From Firmicutes bacterium UBA5559 (lineage in GTDB: Bacteria > Bacillota > Clostridia > Peptostreptococcales > Anaerovoracaceae), in contig DIMT01000001.1 in assembly GCA_002425705.1 (NCBI GenBank), forward strand, positions 71,785-135,784: DNA of 64,000 nt, read 5' to 3'. A program made the translations under genes and the position numbers. Within the stretch, counting starts at the first letter, position 1. Each line of letters starts with the position of its first letter. The notes below the pieces were generated by a model. The model did not search any database. It saw nothing but the letters and a program-made list of their open reading frames with translations, and had not been told where the DNA came from. This document shows positions 43,304 through 51,217 of this stretch, in pieces.

Positions 43304-44487
43304 TGGCAATTAAGGATCGATTATCCGGGAACGAGGCAGTGGCTATCGCCATGCGCCAGATCAACCCCGATGTGATGGGAGCCTTTCCCATTACCCCCTC
43401 CACCGAAATCCCCCAGTATTTTTCCAGCTATGTCGCCAATGGGGAAGTAGATACGGAATTTGTGGCCGTAGAATCGGAGCACAGCGCCATGTCCACCTGC
43501 ATCGGAGCCCAGGCAGCAGGAGCCAGAGCCGTCACTGCCACCTCATCTTGCGGGATGGCCCTCATGTGGGAGCTTCTCTACGTGGCTGCCTCTGACCGGC
43601 TGCCCATCACCATGGCCCTGGTCAACCGTGCCTTGACGGGACCCATCAACATCAACAACGACCACTCCGACTCCATGGGAGCACGGGATACGGGCTGGAT
43701 CCAGCTCTACTCGGAAAACAACCAGGAAGCCTACGATAATTTCCTGATGGCCATGCCCATCGGGGAGCATCCGGCGGTCCAGCTGCCGGTGATGGTCTGT
43801 CAGGACGGCTTCATCACCAGCCATGCGGTGGAAAATATGGAGCTGCTGGAAGATGAGAAGGTAAAGAAATTCGTGGGCGAATATCAGCCGGAAAACTACC
43901 TGCTGAAAAAGGACGGGACCCTGGCCATCGGCCCCTACGGAATCTCCGCCTATTATATGGACTTTAAGATGCAGCAGGTGGAAGCCATGAAGCAGGCCAA
44001 GCCGGTTATTCTGGAAGTAGCCAAACGGTTTGAAGAACTAACCGGAAGAAGCTACGGTTTCTTTGAAGAATATGAAATGGCCGATGCGGAAGCGGCCCTG
44101 GTCATCATCGGATCCAGCGCTGGCACCGCCAAAGCGGCAGTGGACCAGATGCGAAAAGAAGGCAAGAAGGTAGGCCTGATCAAGCTGAGAGTATTCCGAC
44201 CCTTCCCCATGGAAGAACTGGCAGCAGCTCTTTCCAAGGTGGGGGTTGTGGCCGTCATGGACAAGGCGGAAGGCTTCTCCAACGCAGGAGGCCCTCTCTT
44301 TGCCGATGTCCGTTCCGCCCTCTATGACCTGGAAAACAGGCCGAAAGCCATCAATTACGTCTACGGCCTAGGGGGACGGGACATCAAGACCACGGATTTT
44401 GAAGCCATATACGAAGAATTGTTCCGGATCCTGAAGGCAGGGGTCACCGGACCGGTATACCGCCATATTGGACAGAGGGAGGAATAA
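43303..44487 (+). CDS. 2-oxoacid:ferredoxin oxidoreductase, alpha subunit
   Basis: A 394-residue subunit: pyrimidine-binding domain (about 1-240; AFPITPSTEIPQYF, VESEHSAMSTCIGA, TATSSCGMALMWE) and transketolase C-terminal-type domain (IIGSSAGTAKAAVDQ, LRVFRPFP). It shares the active site with the beta subunit. The SEHSAM motif is the POR/VOR form; pyruvate versus branched-chain 2-oxoacid preference cannot be fixed by eye. Confidence 0.94.
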   Translation: MAIKDRLSGNEAVAIAMRQINPDVMGAFPITPSTEIPQYFSSYVANGEVDTEFVAVESEHSAMSTCIGAQAAGARAVTATSSCGMALMWELLYVAASDRLPITMALVNRALTGPININNDHSDSMGARDTGWIQLYSENNQEAYDNFLMAMPIGEHPAVQLPVMVCQDGFITSHAVENMELLEDEKVKKFVGEYQPENYLLKKDGTLAIGPYGISAYYMDFKMQQVEAMKQAKPVILEVAKRFEELTGRSYGFFEEYEMADAEAALVIIGSSAGTAKAAVDQMRKEGKKVGLIKLRVFRPFPMEELAAALSKVGVVAVMDKAEGFSNAGGPLFADVRSALYDLENRPKAINYVYGLGGRDIKTTDFEAIYEELFRILKAGVTGPVYRHIGQREE

Positions 44488-44489
44488 GG

Positions 44490-45419
44490 ATGACCTATAA
44501 TTTTCACGATGAAATGAACAAGCCGGAACGTCTGGTGGGCGGCCATCGACTCTGTGCCGGCTGCGGTGCTTCCGTGGCCGTCCGGGGAGTCCTGAGAGCT
44601 CTGGAGGAAGGGGACCGGGCTGTGGTAGCCAATGCTACCAGCTGTCTGGAAGTTTCCTCCTTCATGTATCCCTATACCGCCTACGAAGACAGCTACATCC
44701 ACAGTGCCTTTGAAAACGCCGGGGCCACCATCGGCGGGGTGGAAGCCGCCTACCGGGTGATGAAGAAAAAGGGCAAGATCGATGAGACCTTTAAGTTCAT
44801 TGCCTTTGGTGGTGATGGAGGAACCTACGATATCGGACTCCAGTCCTTGTCCGGAGCCATGGAGCGGGGTCATGATATGGTCTACGTCTGCTACGACAAC
44901 GAAGCCTACATGAATACGGGAATCCAGCGGTCCTCTTCGACCCCCCGGTTTACCGATGCTACCACCTCTCCGGCAGGAACCGTGGAACCGGGAAAACGGC
45001 AGAATAAGAAGAACCTGACCGAAATCCTGGCAGCCCATGACATACCCTATGCAGCCCAGACCACCTTCTGGGGGAATTTCAAGGATCTCCACGAAAAATC
45101 CCATAAGGCCATTTATACGGAAGGGCCTGCCTTCCTGAATGTTCTGTCTCCCTGTCCCAGAGGCTGGCGGTACGATCCGGCGGACTTGGCGGAAATCTGC
45201 AAGCTGGCCGTCAACACTTGCGTCTGGCCCCTCTATGAAATCGAAGAGGGGACCTGGAAGCTGAACTATGAGCCTAGAAAGAAAGTGCCGGTGGTGGAAT
45301 TTCTGAAAAGGCAGGGACGGTTCGCCCATATGTTCGAACCGGGCAACGAATGGATGATTGAAGAAAGCCAGAAATATGTGGATCAGCAGTGGGAAAAATT
45401 GCTCAAGAAGTGCCGATAA
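44490..45419 (+). CDS. 2-oxoacid:ferredoxin oxidoreductase, beta subunit
   Basis: A 309-residue TPP-binding subunit. HRLCAGCGASVAVRGV carries the first cluster cysteines; the thiamine motif is FGGDGGTYDIGLQ with YDNEAYMNTGIQRSSSTP following. Its cysteines probably bind a third cluster. It begins 2 bases after alpha and ends the operon before a strong terminator. Confidence 0.94.
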   Translation: MTYNFHDEMNKPERLVGGHRLCAGCGASVAVRGVLRALEEGDRAVVANATSCLEVSSFMYPYTAYEDSYIHSAFENAGATIGGVEAAYRVMKKKGKIDETFKFIAFGGDGGTYDIGLQSLSGAMERGHDMVYVCYDNEAYMNTGIQRSSSTPRFTDATTSPAGTVEPGKRQNKKNLTEILAAHDIPYAAQTTFWGNFKDLHEKSHKAIYTEGPAFLNVLSPCPRGWRYDPADLAEICKLAVNTCVWPLYEIEEGTWKLNYEPRKKVPVVEFLKRQGRFAHMFEPGNEWMIEESQKYVDQQWEKLLKKCR

Positions 45420-45450
45420 TAAGAGTTTAAAACTCAGATAATGAAAGAAG

Positions 45451-45487
45451 AAAAGTCGTAGAGACCGCTTTGGTTTCTACGACTTTA
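45451..45487. terminator. Bidirectional terminator
   Basis: AAAGTCGTAGAGACC, loop GCTT, GGTTTCTACGACTTT: a 14-15-bp stem with A- and T-rich flanks on both sides. It serves the oxidoreductase operon and the convergent regulator gene. Confidence 0.85.
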
Positions 45488-45760
45488 TCAATCTAAAAAT
45501 CTCACTTCATAATTCATTCCTGCAATAATTTTTGAAATGAAACTTAATCTAGGATCCACGTCTCCTTTTTCGAATCGAGAGATCGCCTGTTGCTTTACGC
45601 CAATTTTTTCGGCGAAATCAGCTTGCGAGAGCTTATTGTTTTTTCTGTAATCTACAAGCAACCTTATTATGTCATACTTCAAAGATATCAATTCTACTTC
45701 TCTTTTCGCTTCAGGGTTTTCGTCTAATAAATCATCGACAAAATCTAAATATTTATTCAT
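45488..45760 (-). CDS. XRE-family HTH regulator
   Basis: A 90-residue protein with a helix-turn-helix (KLSQADFAEKIGVKQQAISR) near residues 44-63, and an acidic N-terminal helix. ATG at 45760 is preferred over 45766, which lies directly on the GGAGGT site. The size and layout resemble antitoxins of HigA/HipB type, but no toxin gene overlaps it. The palindrome at 45866-45887 is its likely operator. Confidence 0.85.
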   Translation of the reverse strand: MNKYLDFVDDLLDENPEAKREVELISLKYDIIRLLVDYRKNNKLSQADFAEKIGVKQQAISRFEKGDVDPRLSFISKIIAGMNYEVRFLD

Positions 45761-45865
45761 AAGCATACCTCCGAAGTTATGCGATTTTTCTAACGAGTGT
45801 TCAAAACTGATTCGTTAAATCAATCTCAGACAGATACAATCAATTTACTAACTATTGATTATAAA

Positions 45866-45887
45866 TTTACAACTTATTAGTTGTAAA
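45866..45887. promoter_or_regulatory. Operator palindrome upstream of the XRE gene
   Basis: TTTACAACT-TATT-AGTTGTAAA is a perfect 9-bp inverted repeat. A minus-strand TATAAT lies at 45862-45857 beside it, so a bound dimer would block the promoter of the XRE gene. Confidence 0.65.
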
Positions 45888-45933
45888 GTCAAGAAGGTAA
45901 TGAATAGGACCTGGGTCTATTGAGTTTTAAATA

Positions 45934-45973
45934 AACGTACATTATTGACATAACGTACGTAATATATTATCAT
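45934..45973 (+). promoter_or_regulatory. Promoter of the Phd-like/HicA-like pair
   Basis: TTGACA (45945-45950), 17-bp spacer, TATCAT (45968-45973). AACGTAC occurs at 45934 and again at 45952, and ACGTACGT (45953-45960) is palindromic between the hexamers, giving a possible autoregulatory operator. Confidence 0.5.
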
Positions 45974-45998
45974 GGACTTAACAAAGGAGATGATGAAT

Positions 45999-46424
45999 AT
46001 GTTAATAATGAATGCTACAGACGTAAGAAAAGATTGGAGCGCAGTCATAGACAATGTAGTAAGGATAAAACCTCAGTTTTTCAAACGAACAAGAGATTGC
46101 CTGATGCTTACTGACGTTAGATTTTTACTGACAATGCTCTCTGCATATCAATTTACTGCAACTATATACAAAGAAGAGGACAACACCGTAACTATATCAT
46201 TGAATGAAATTGATTTAGTCGAGAATGCAGAAACAGAAGAATTAGCAAAACAACAATTAGCTGAGTCGATTATGGAATACGCAGAGGACTATTACGATGA
46301 TTTTGCTTACTGGAGCTCTGCATCGAACAGAGTTGAGCATGTGCCTTATGTGATTAAGGCCCTTATACTAAACGATGCTCAGCAGATTGGAGAGCAGATT
46401 GTATGCCAAAGTGGAAAGAGCTAA
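45999..46424 (+). CDS. Phd/YefM-like antitoxin candidate
   Basis: A 141-residue protein. The N-terminus MLIMNATDVRKDWSAVIDNV resembles the Phd/YefM antitoxin start, and NEIDLVENAETEE in the middle is typical of a long form found next to small HicA-like toxins in Clostridia. ATG 45999 has AAAGGAG nine bases upstream; several in-frame ATGs lie earlier. The downstream gene overlaps by about 22 bases. Confidence 0.7.
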   Translation: MLIMNATDVRKDWSAVIDNVVRIKPQFFKRTRDCLMLTDVRFLLTMLSAYQFTATIYKEEDNTVTISLNEIDLVENAETEELAKQQLAESIMEYAEDYYDDFAYWSSASNRVEHVPYVIKALILNDAQQIGEQIVCQSGKS

Positions 46425-46621
46425 AAAGATTCTGCGAAAATGATGGTTGGGAGCTTTATAAAGATACAGATCACTATTATTATAGAAAACGTGATGAGAG
46501 TGCTGTTGTTCGAAAAACTAAAGTATCAAAAGGAAGCGGTGAAATTCAGTCGAAATTGTGGCAAGAAATTTTGAAGAAGCAATTAATGGTTACAAAAGAG
46601 TATTTCAATAGTAAAATTTAA
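46403..46621 (+). CDS. Small HicA-like toxin candidate
   Basis: A 72-residue basic protein: WKELKRFCENDGWELYK and DHYYYRKRDESAVVRKT fit the HicA double-stranded-RNA-binding-like fold (helix then His/Tyr strand). It is translated from inside the end of the antitoxin-like gene (AGCAGATTGTATG). It is followed at once by a terminator. The toxin role is inferred from the pair. Confidence 0.7.
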   Translation: MPKWKELKRFCENDGWELYKDTDHYYYRKRDESAVVRKTKVSKGSGEIQSKLWQEILKKQLMVTKEYFNSKI

Positions 46622-46640
46622 AACAGTCTGATCTAATGAA

Positions 46641-46692
46641 AAAGCGTTAACTAAGTGGTAAAAACACCCACTCAGTTAACGCTTATTTCTTT
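46641..46692. terminator. Terminator after the second TA-like pair
   Basis: AAGCGTTAACT...AGTGG pairs with CCACT...AGTTAACGCTT, about 16 bp with one bulge, followed by ATTTCTTTT; it can also act for the convergent aminopeptidase gene. Confidence 0.8.
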
Positions 46693-46729
46693 TCAGCCTA
46701 TTCCATTGATTGGATCAGCGGCCAATCTG

Positions 46730-47839
46730 CTATTTCAAGTTTTCCGGGTTCAGTCCCATAAGTTCCGGCAGGACAAAGAGGCCGTCTTTTCGGATCAGCA
46801 CGTCGTCAAACCAGATTTCTCCGCCGCCGTATTCGGGCCGCTGGATCATGACCAGATCCCAGTGGACCGCAGAGATGTTTCCGTTGTCTGCTTCCTGATA
46901 AGCCATTCCCGGGGTCAGGTGGAAGCTGCCGGCAATTTTCTCATCGAAGAGGGTGTCGTTCATGGGATGAAGGATAAAGGGGTTGACGCCGATGGCGAAT
47001 TCTCCGAAGTACCGGGCTCCTTCATCGGTATCCAGGTAAGCATTGATCCGCTCGTTGTTGTTGGCGGTGGCTTCTACGATTTTGCCGTCCTTCACATGGA
47101 ACACGATGCTTTCATAGGTAAAGCCCTGGGCTTCCGAAGGGGTGTTGTAGCTGATCACCCCGTTCATGGATTCCCGGACGGGAGCAGTATAGACTTCTCC
47201 GTCGGGGATGTTTCGCTCTCCGTCGCATTTGATGGCCTTGATGTCCTTGATGGAGAAGGTCAGGTCCGTGCCTGGCCCCACTAGGTGGACTTTGTCGGTT
47301 CGATCCATCAGTTCCACCAGGGGATCCATGGCCTTGCTCATCTTTTTATAGTCCAGGGTGCAGACGTCGAAGTAGAAATCTTCAAAGGCTTCCTGGCTGG
47401 TGTTGGCCAGCTGAGCCATGGAAGGTCCTGGGTACCGAAGCACCACCCACTTGGTTTCGTTGACCCGGTAATCGGTGACTGGGCGAAGAATCTTGCTGTA
47501 CATATTGACCTTTTCCGCAGGGACGTCGGCCAGCTCCGCACTGTTAGCCCCCCCACGAACAGCGATAAAGGCATCCATGCCCTTCATCTGAGCCAGTTGG
47601 TATTCCTTCATGAATTCCAGCTGATCCTCTTGGCAGCCCAGCATAATCTCCCGGCTGATGGCCGAATCCCGAATCTCAGCATAGGGGATGGCTCCCCGGC
47701 TGTAGGCATCCTTAATCAGCTGGCGGATCAGGGGTTTGCAGTTGTCTCCCTCATAGGAGATCAGCACTTTTTCTCCCGGCTTCAGGGCGCAGGAATAGTC
47801 GATCAGGACTTCTGATAATTGTTTTACTCTTGGATCCAT
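46730..47839 (-). CDS. Aminopeptidase, M29 family
   Basis: A 369-residue metallopeptidase of the AmpS/AmpT family. Metal-ligand motifs are seen in MNGVISYNTPSEAQGF (Glu), IVEATANNNE, EFAIGVNP and the C-terminal HWDLVMI. It releases N-terminal amino acids from peptides, consistent with a peptide-fermenting lifestyle. AAGGAGG precedes the ATG. Monocistronic. Confidence 0.93.
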   Translation of the reverse strand: MDPRVKQLSEVLIDYSCALKPGEKVLISYEGDNCKPLIRQLIKDAYSRGAIPYAEIRDSAISREIMLGCQEDQLEFMKEYQLAQMKGMDAFIAVRGGANSAELADVPAEKVNMYSKILRPVTDYRVNETKWVVLRYPGPSMAQLANTSQEAFEDFYFDVCTLDYKKMSKAMDPLVELMDRTDKVHLVGPGTDLTFSIKDIKAIKCDGERNIPDGEVYTAPVRESMNGVISYNTPSEAQGFTYESIVFHVKDGKIVEATANNNERINAYLDTDEGARYFGEFAIGVNPFILHPMNDTLFDEKIAGSFHLTPGMAYQEADNGNISAVHWDLVMIQRPEYGGGEIWFDDVLIRKDGLFVLPELMGLNPENLK

Positions 47840-48003
47840 AGTTCCTCCTTGTTATCAACCGGCTCTGGAAAAGGGCCGGAGTTGTTTATTTTGTGGCCCC
47901 GAATCCGGAGCAGTAGTTAAATTATACCACCAAATTCAAGAAGTTATTTAAGAAATCCTGAATTTGTGTTAAAATGAATCAAATTGTCCAAGAGGAGCGT
48001 TGA

Positions 48004-48939
48004 ATGAAGCATATATTTGTCGTCAATCCGGCAGCCGGTAAGGGCAGAGCCGAAAAGGAATACCTGCCCAAGATCCAGCAAGCGGTGAAAAAGGAACGGG
48101 TTTCCTATGAGATCCACCGTACCATCAACATCGGCGAAGGGGAGACTTATATTCGAAGACTTTTAACCGAGCGGAAGGATCCCACAGAAATCTATCGCTT
48201 CTATGGCTGCGGCGGAGACGGTACCCTGGGTGAAGTGGTCAACGGTATCATGGATTTTCCCAATGTGGAAGCGGCCTTTATCCCGGCAGGAACCGGCAAC
48301 GACTTTGCCCGGAATTTCCCGGATCAGAAGGCCTTTCGGAATATATCCAGTCAAATCCGTGGAACGGGAACAGCCGTAGATCTGATTCGCTATCAGTTGG
48401 ACCAGGGAGAGCCCCGGTACTGTGTCAATATGCTCAACATCGGCTTTGACTGCCACGTGGTGATGAAGATGGAAGAACTGCGTAGGATTCCCTTTATCCG
48501 GGGCACTTCGGCCTATATATCCGGTGTAGGACTGGTCCTTCTGTCAAAGAAAACTCTGCCCCTGACCATCCAGCAGGATGAAAACCCGCCGATCTCCGGA
48601 GATTTTCTCATGATGGGTGTGGGAAACGGCAAGTATTCCGGTGGTGGCTTCAAAGGGCTGCCGGATGCAGAGGTAGCCGACGGTCTGATGGACATCAGCA
48701 TCGTCAAGGACATCACCCGGCGCCAGTTTGCCGGACTGGTGGGGAAATACAAGAAGGGCACCCATCTGCAGACAGAAAAGGGACGGGCCATTGTGGATTA
48801 CAGCCAGTGCCATAAAATCCGGATCCAGGACGAAGAGACCTTTTGCGTGGCTGTTGACGGAGAAATCCGGCGGACCAATCAAATCGACTGCGAAATCATC
48901 CCCCGGGCACTGTTCTTCTCGGTCCCGGAATCCCAATAA
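48004..48939 (+). CDS. Diacylglycerol/lipid kinase family protein
   Basis: A 311-residue DgkB/YegS-type kinase. NPAAGKGRAEKEY at the N-terminus, the nucleotide site GCGGDGTLGEVVNGI at about residues 70-84 and PAGTGNDFARNF, plus a C-terminal beta domain. It probably phosphorylates diacylglycerol, which would recycle the DAG produced by the LtaS-type enzymes in this same window. AAGAGGAG precedes the ATG. Confidence 0.92.
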   Translation: MKHIFVVNPAAGKGRAEKEYLPKIQQAVKKERVSYEIHRTINIGEGETYIRRLLTERKDPTEIYRFYGCGGDGTLGEVVNGIMDFPNVEAAFIPAGTGNDFARNFPDQKAFRNISSQIRGTGTAVDLIRYQLDQGEPRYCVNMLNIGFDCHVVMKMEELRRIPFIRGTSAYISGVGLVLLSKKTLPLTIQQDENPPISGDFLMMGVGNGKYSGGGFKGLPDAEVADGLMDISIVKDITRRQFAGLVGKYKKGTHLQTEKGRAIVDYSQCHKIRIQDEETFCVAVDGEIRRTNQIDCEIIPRALFFSVPESQ

Positions 48940-48993
48940 AACACAATAGAAAATAGATAATCAGCATAATAGAATCCAAGGAGGAGCAGAAAG

Positions 48994-49494
48994 ATGGACA
49001 ACGTACTGAACTTAATAGAAAAGCGAAATATGGTAATCATGAGCCAGGTGATGATGCCCAGCCAGGCCAACGTAGCCGGAAACGTTCACGGGGGAGAGAT
49101 CATGAAGATGATGGATACCGCAGCAGGAGCTGTTGCCCGGAAATATTCAAAATCCAACTGCGTCACCGCCCGGGTGGATGAACTGCAGTTCCACCTGCCC
49201 ATCTTTGTTGGTGCCTTCGTCTACTGTACCGCTACTTTAGCCTACACCGGGCGAAGCTCCATGGAAGTCTATGTGGAGGTTACCTATGAGGATCTGGAGA
49301 CGGAACAGGGACCTCAGCACGCTCTTTCTGCCTACTTCACCATGGTGGCCATGGGCAAGAACGGACGGCCTCGAACGGTGACGAAATTTGTACCGGAAAC
49401 GGACCGGGAAAAGGAACTGTACTGCGCAGCGGAAAAACGTGTCGAAACCTACAAAAATAGGCAAAAAACACCAGAAAGCTGTATTGCAAAATAA
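48994..49494 (+). CDS. Acyl-CoA thioesterase (hotdog fold)
   Basis: A 166-residue hydrolase of the YciA/BACH type. NVHGGEIMKMMDTAAGAVARKY is the active-site helix with its Asp, followed by FHLPIFVGAFVY and YTGRSSMEVYVEV. It releases CoA from acyl-CoA, possibly from branched-chain products of the oxidoreductase operon. The last 19 codons and stop are duplicated about 3 kb downstream at 52487-52555. Confidence 0.92.
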   Translation: MDNVLNLIEKRNMVIMSQVMMPSQANVAGNVHGGEIMKMMDTAAGAVARKYSKSNCVTARVDELQFHLPIFVGAFVYCTATLAYTGRSSMEVYVEVTYEDLETEQGPQHALSAYFTMVAMGKNGRPRTVTKFVPETDREKELYCAAEKRVETYKNRQKTPESCIAK

Positions 49495-49500
49495 GGGCGA
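49432..49500 (+). repeat. Direct repeat R1 (left border of ATPase island)
   Basis: 69 bp covering the last codons of the thioesterase gene and the following bases. It matches 52487-52555 in the same orientation at 63 of 69 positions, without gaps. Confidence 0.95.
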
Positions 49501-49537
49501 AGGGCGGTTTTTTTACATAATAAGGGAATAAAACCAC

Positions 49538-50986
49538 CTATTCCATCCCCTTATAACCATTTTTCTCTGCGTGCCCCAGTAGATACAAAAAGGCAAAAGC
49601 AGGAATCCGCAGCAGCCTTTTCCCAGTACCGGAAAGATGCTCGCCATAATCATCCGCTCGTTTGGTAACGATTATGGATGATATCGCTTCGTTGCAGTGC
49701 TCTACAATAGCATCATCATCCGTAATCGGCGCCTGCTCCCGATATTTAACTTCAATTAAGATGTTTGATACATTGGGATAATCCACAACAATATCAATTT
49801 CCTTATTTTTCTTGCCACCTCGATAGTAACCCACACGAGTTGCCTTTTGATAATAGAATGCCGCAACATGCTTGTATACTGCAGTTTCCACCATTTTTCC
49901 CATCTCAACGGGATTGGTTAGTATTTCGCTATCCATGAGCACAGCATTGCGAATTGCTGCATCTGCAATGTAAATTTTGGGCTTTGCTTTTAAAATTTGC
50001 TTTCCATCCAAGGCCACAGGGTAGCTCAAATAGATCAAATTGGCACTTTCGAGATAGTCAATATAATTTTGAACTGTTTGACGGCTGACTCCGTTCAATT
50101 CCTTCGCAACGGCATCAATAGCTACAATTTCGGAGGATACATTACAAAGATACAGGAAAATCCGCTCTAATTCCGTAGCGTTCCGGATATTGTAAAGGGC
50201 TGGCAGATCTCGCTTTAAAACCTTGTCCACCACATCTTCTCGCATGACTTGCTCTGCCAATAGATCATTTGTTGCTAAAGCAAGCTCTGGGAAACCACCC
50301 ACCTGCAAATATCTTGAAAAATGATTTTGCACCGTTGACAGCTTGCTCATAATACTACCCCATTCCTGCTGTGTCATTTTCAGCAGCTGTGAAGGTTTAA
50401 GCAGCGGGTCAAGATGAAATACCGAAAGATCAAGAAGGGCACAGTATTCATAAAATGACAAGGTTGGTACCTGAATAACGGTCCAGCGTCCTGCACCGCT
50501 CTCTATGCTGCCACGCACCAGCGCAAGACTGGCAGAACCGGTAGCTACTACTTTTGTCTCGGGTTGAGTATCATAAATTGTTTTCAGCCAAGCAGACCAA
50601 TCAGCCGCATATTGGATTTCATCAAAAAAATAATAGACATTCTGATCAGCACAAACATTTTCATGATAGCACTCCAGTACTTCGTTCAGTCCCGCCAGTT
50701 TGAGCATGGGATGATCCAGTGAAATGAAAACTATATGTTGCGGAGAAACCTTGCGCTCCAATAACGTCTGAATCATTTGATACTGAATAGTAGTTTTACC
50801 GACCCGTCTTGTTCCTGTCAAAACAACAGTGCGGCGAATATCCTCTGCGTCCAGCCGTTTCATTGCCTCATAATAGGCAAATCGTTTATAATCTCTATTT
50901 AGTGCAGGATTGACCGTTCCGCTGATCCACCATGGGTTAAATGCACGGAGTACCTTTAGTATCCCTTCTCTTGTTGTTACTGCCAT
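49538..50986 (-). CDS. AAA ATPase with DUF4143-type C-terminal domain
   Basis: A 482-residue protein. Walker A GTRRVGKTT at 58-66, Walker B YYFFDEIQYA at ~117-126, sensor region VVATGSASLAL. A winged-helix-like middle (SRQTVQNYIDYLE) leads to a C-terminal PD-(D/E)xK-like core EIDIVVDYPN...LIEVKY, typical of the AAA_14-DUF4143 family. Such genes are widespread and mobile; their function is unsettled. It is divergent from a second member of the family, and both lie between the 69-bp direct repeats. Confidence 0.88.
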   Translation of the reverse strand: MAVTTREGILKVLRAFNPWWISGTVNPALNRDYKRFAYYEAMKRLDAEDIRRTVVLTGTRRVGKTTIQYQMIQTLLERKVSPQHIVFISLDHPMLKLAGLNEVLECYHENVCADQNVYYFFDEIQYAADWSAWLKTIYDTQPETKVVATGSASLALVRGSIESGAGRWTVIQVPTLSFYEYCALLDLSVFHLDPLLKPSQLLKMTQQEWGSIMSKLSTVQNHFSRYLQVGGFPELALATNDLLAEQVMREDVVDKVLKRDLPALYNIRNATELERIFLYLCNVSSEIVAIDAVAKELNGVSRQTVQNYIDYLESANLIYLSYPVALDGKQILKAKPKIYIADAAIRNAVLMDSEILTNPVEMGKMVETAVYKHVAAFYYQKATRVGYYRGGKKNKEIDIVVDYPNVSNILIEVKYREQAPITDDDAIVEHCNEAISSIIVTKRADDYGEHLSGTGKRLLRIPAFAFLYLLGHAEKNGYKGME

Positions 50987-51008
50987 GATAATCCCTCCTT
51001 TTTCTTAT

Positions 51009-51037
51009 ATTTTAGTTCTAATTAGCATTATTGTCAA
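51009..51037 (-). promoter_or_regulatory. Promoter of the minus-strand ATPase
   Basis: On the minus strand TTGACA (51037-51032), 17-bp spacer, TAAAAT (51014-51009). Confidence 0.75.
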
Positions 51038-51084
51038 TAAAAATGTAAAGTATAAATAGCATTATTGCCAATAAAAATGTAAAA
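51023..51084. repeat. Tandem 28-bp direct repeats in the ATPase intergenic region
   Basis: TAGCATTATTG(T/C)CAATAAAA... at 51023-51050 and 51057-51084, 26 of 28 identical, period 34. A third partial copy starts near 51095. The first copy provides the minus-strand -35; the second holds TTGGCA instead. Confidence 0.9.
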
Positions 51085-51154
51085 TAAGATTAAAATAGCA
51101 TCCAATAATTATAAAGTACAATCTCACAGCATCCTCCCTCAGGCCTCTTGCAGA

Positions 51155-51183
51155 TTGACATTTAAATTGATTCCGTATATATT
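51155..51183 (+). promoter_or_regulatory. Promoter of the plus-strand ATPase
   Basis: TTGACA (51155-51160), 17-bp spacer, TATATT (51178-51183). Confidence 0.75.
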
Positions 51184-51217
51184 AATATTAAATATTAAAT
51201 TAGTCGGAGGCGATCCT

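Noticed and set aside
49495..49537. Terminator after the thioesterase gene
   Set aside because: A T-run is present (GGCGGTTTTTTT) but no stable stem precedes it.
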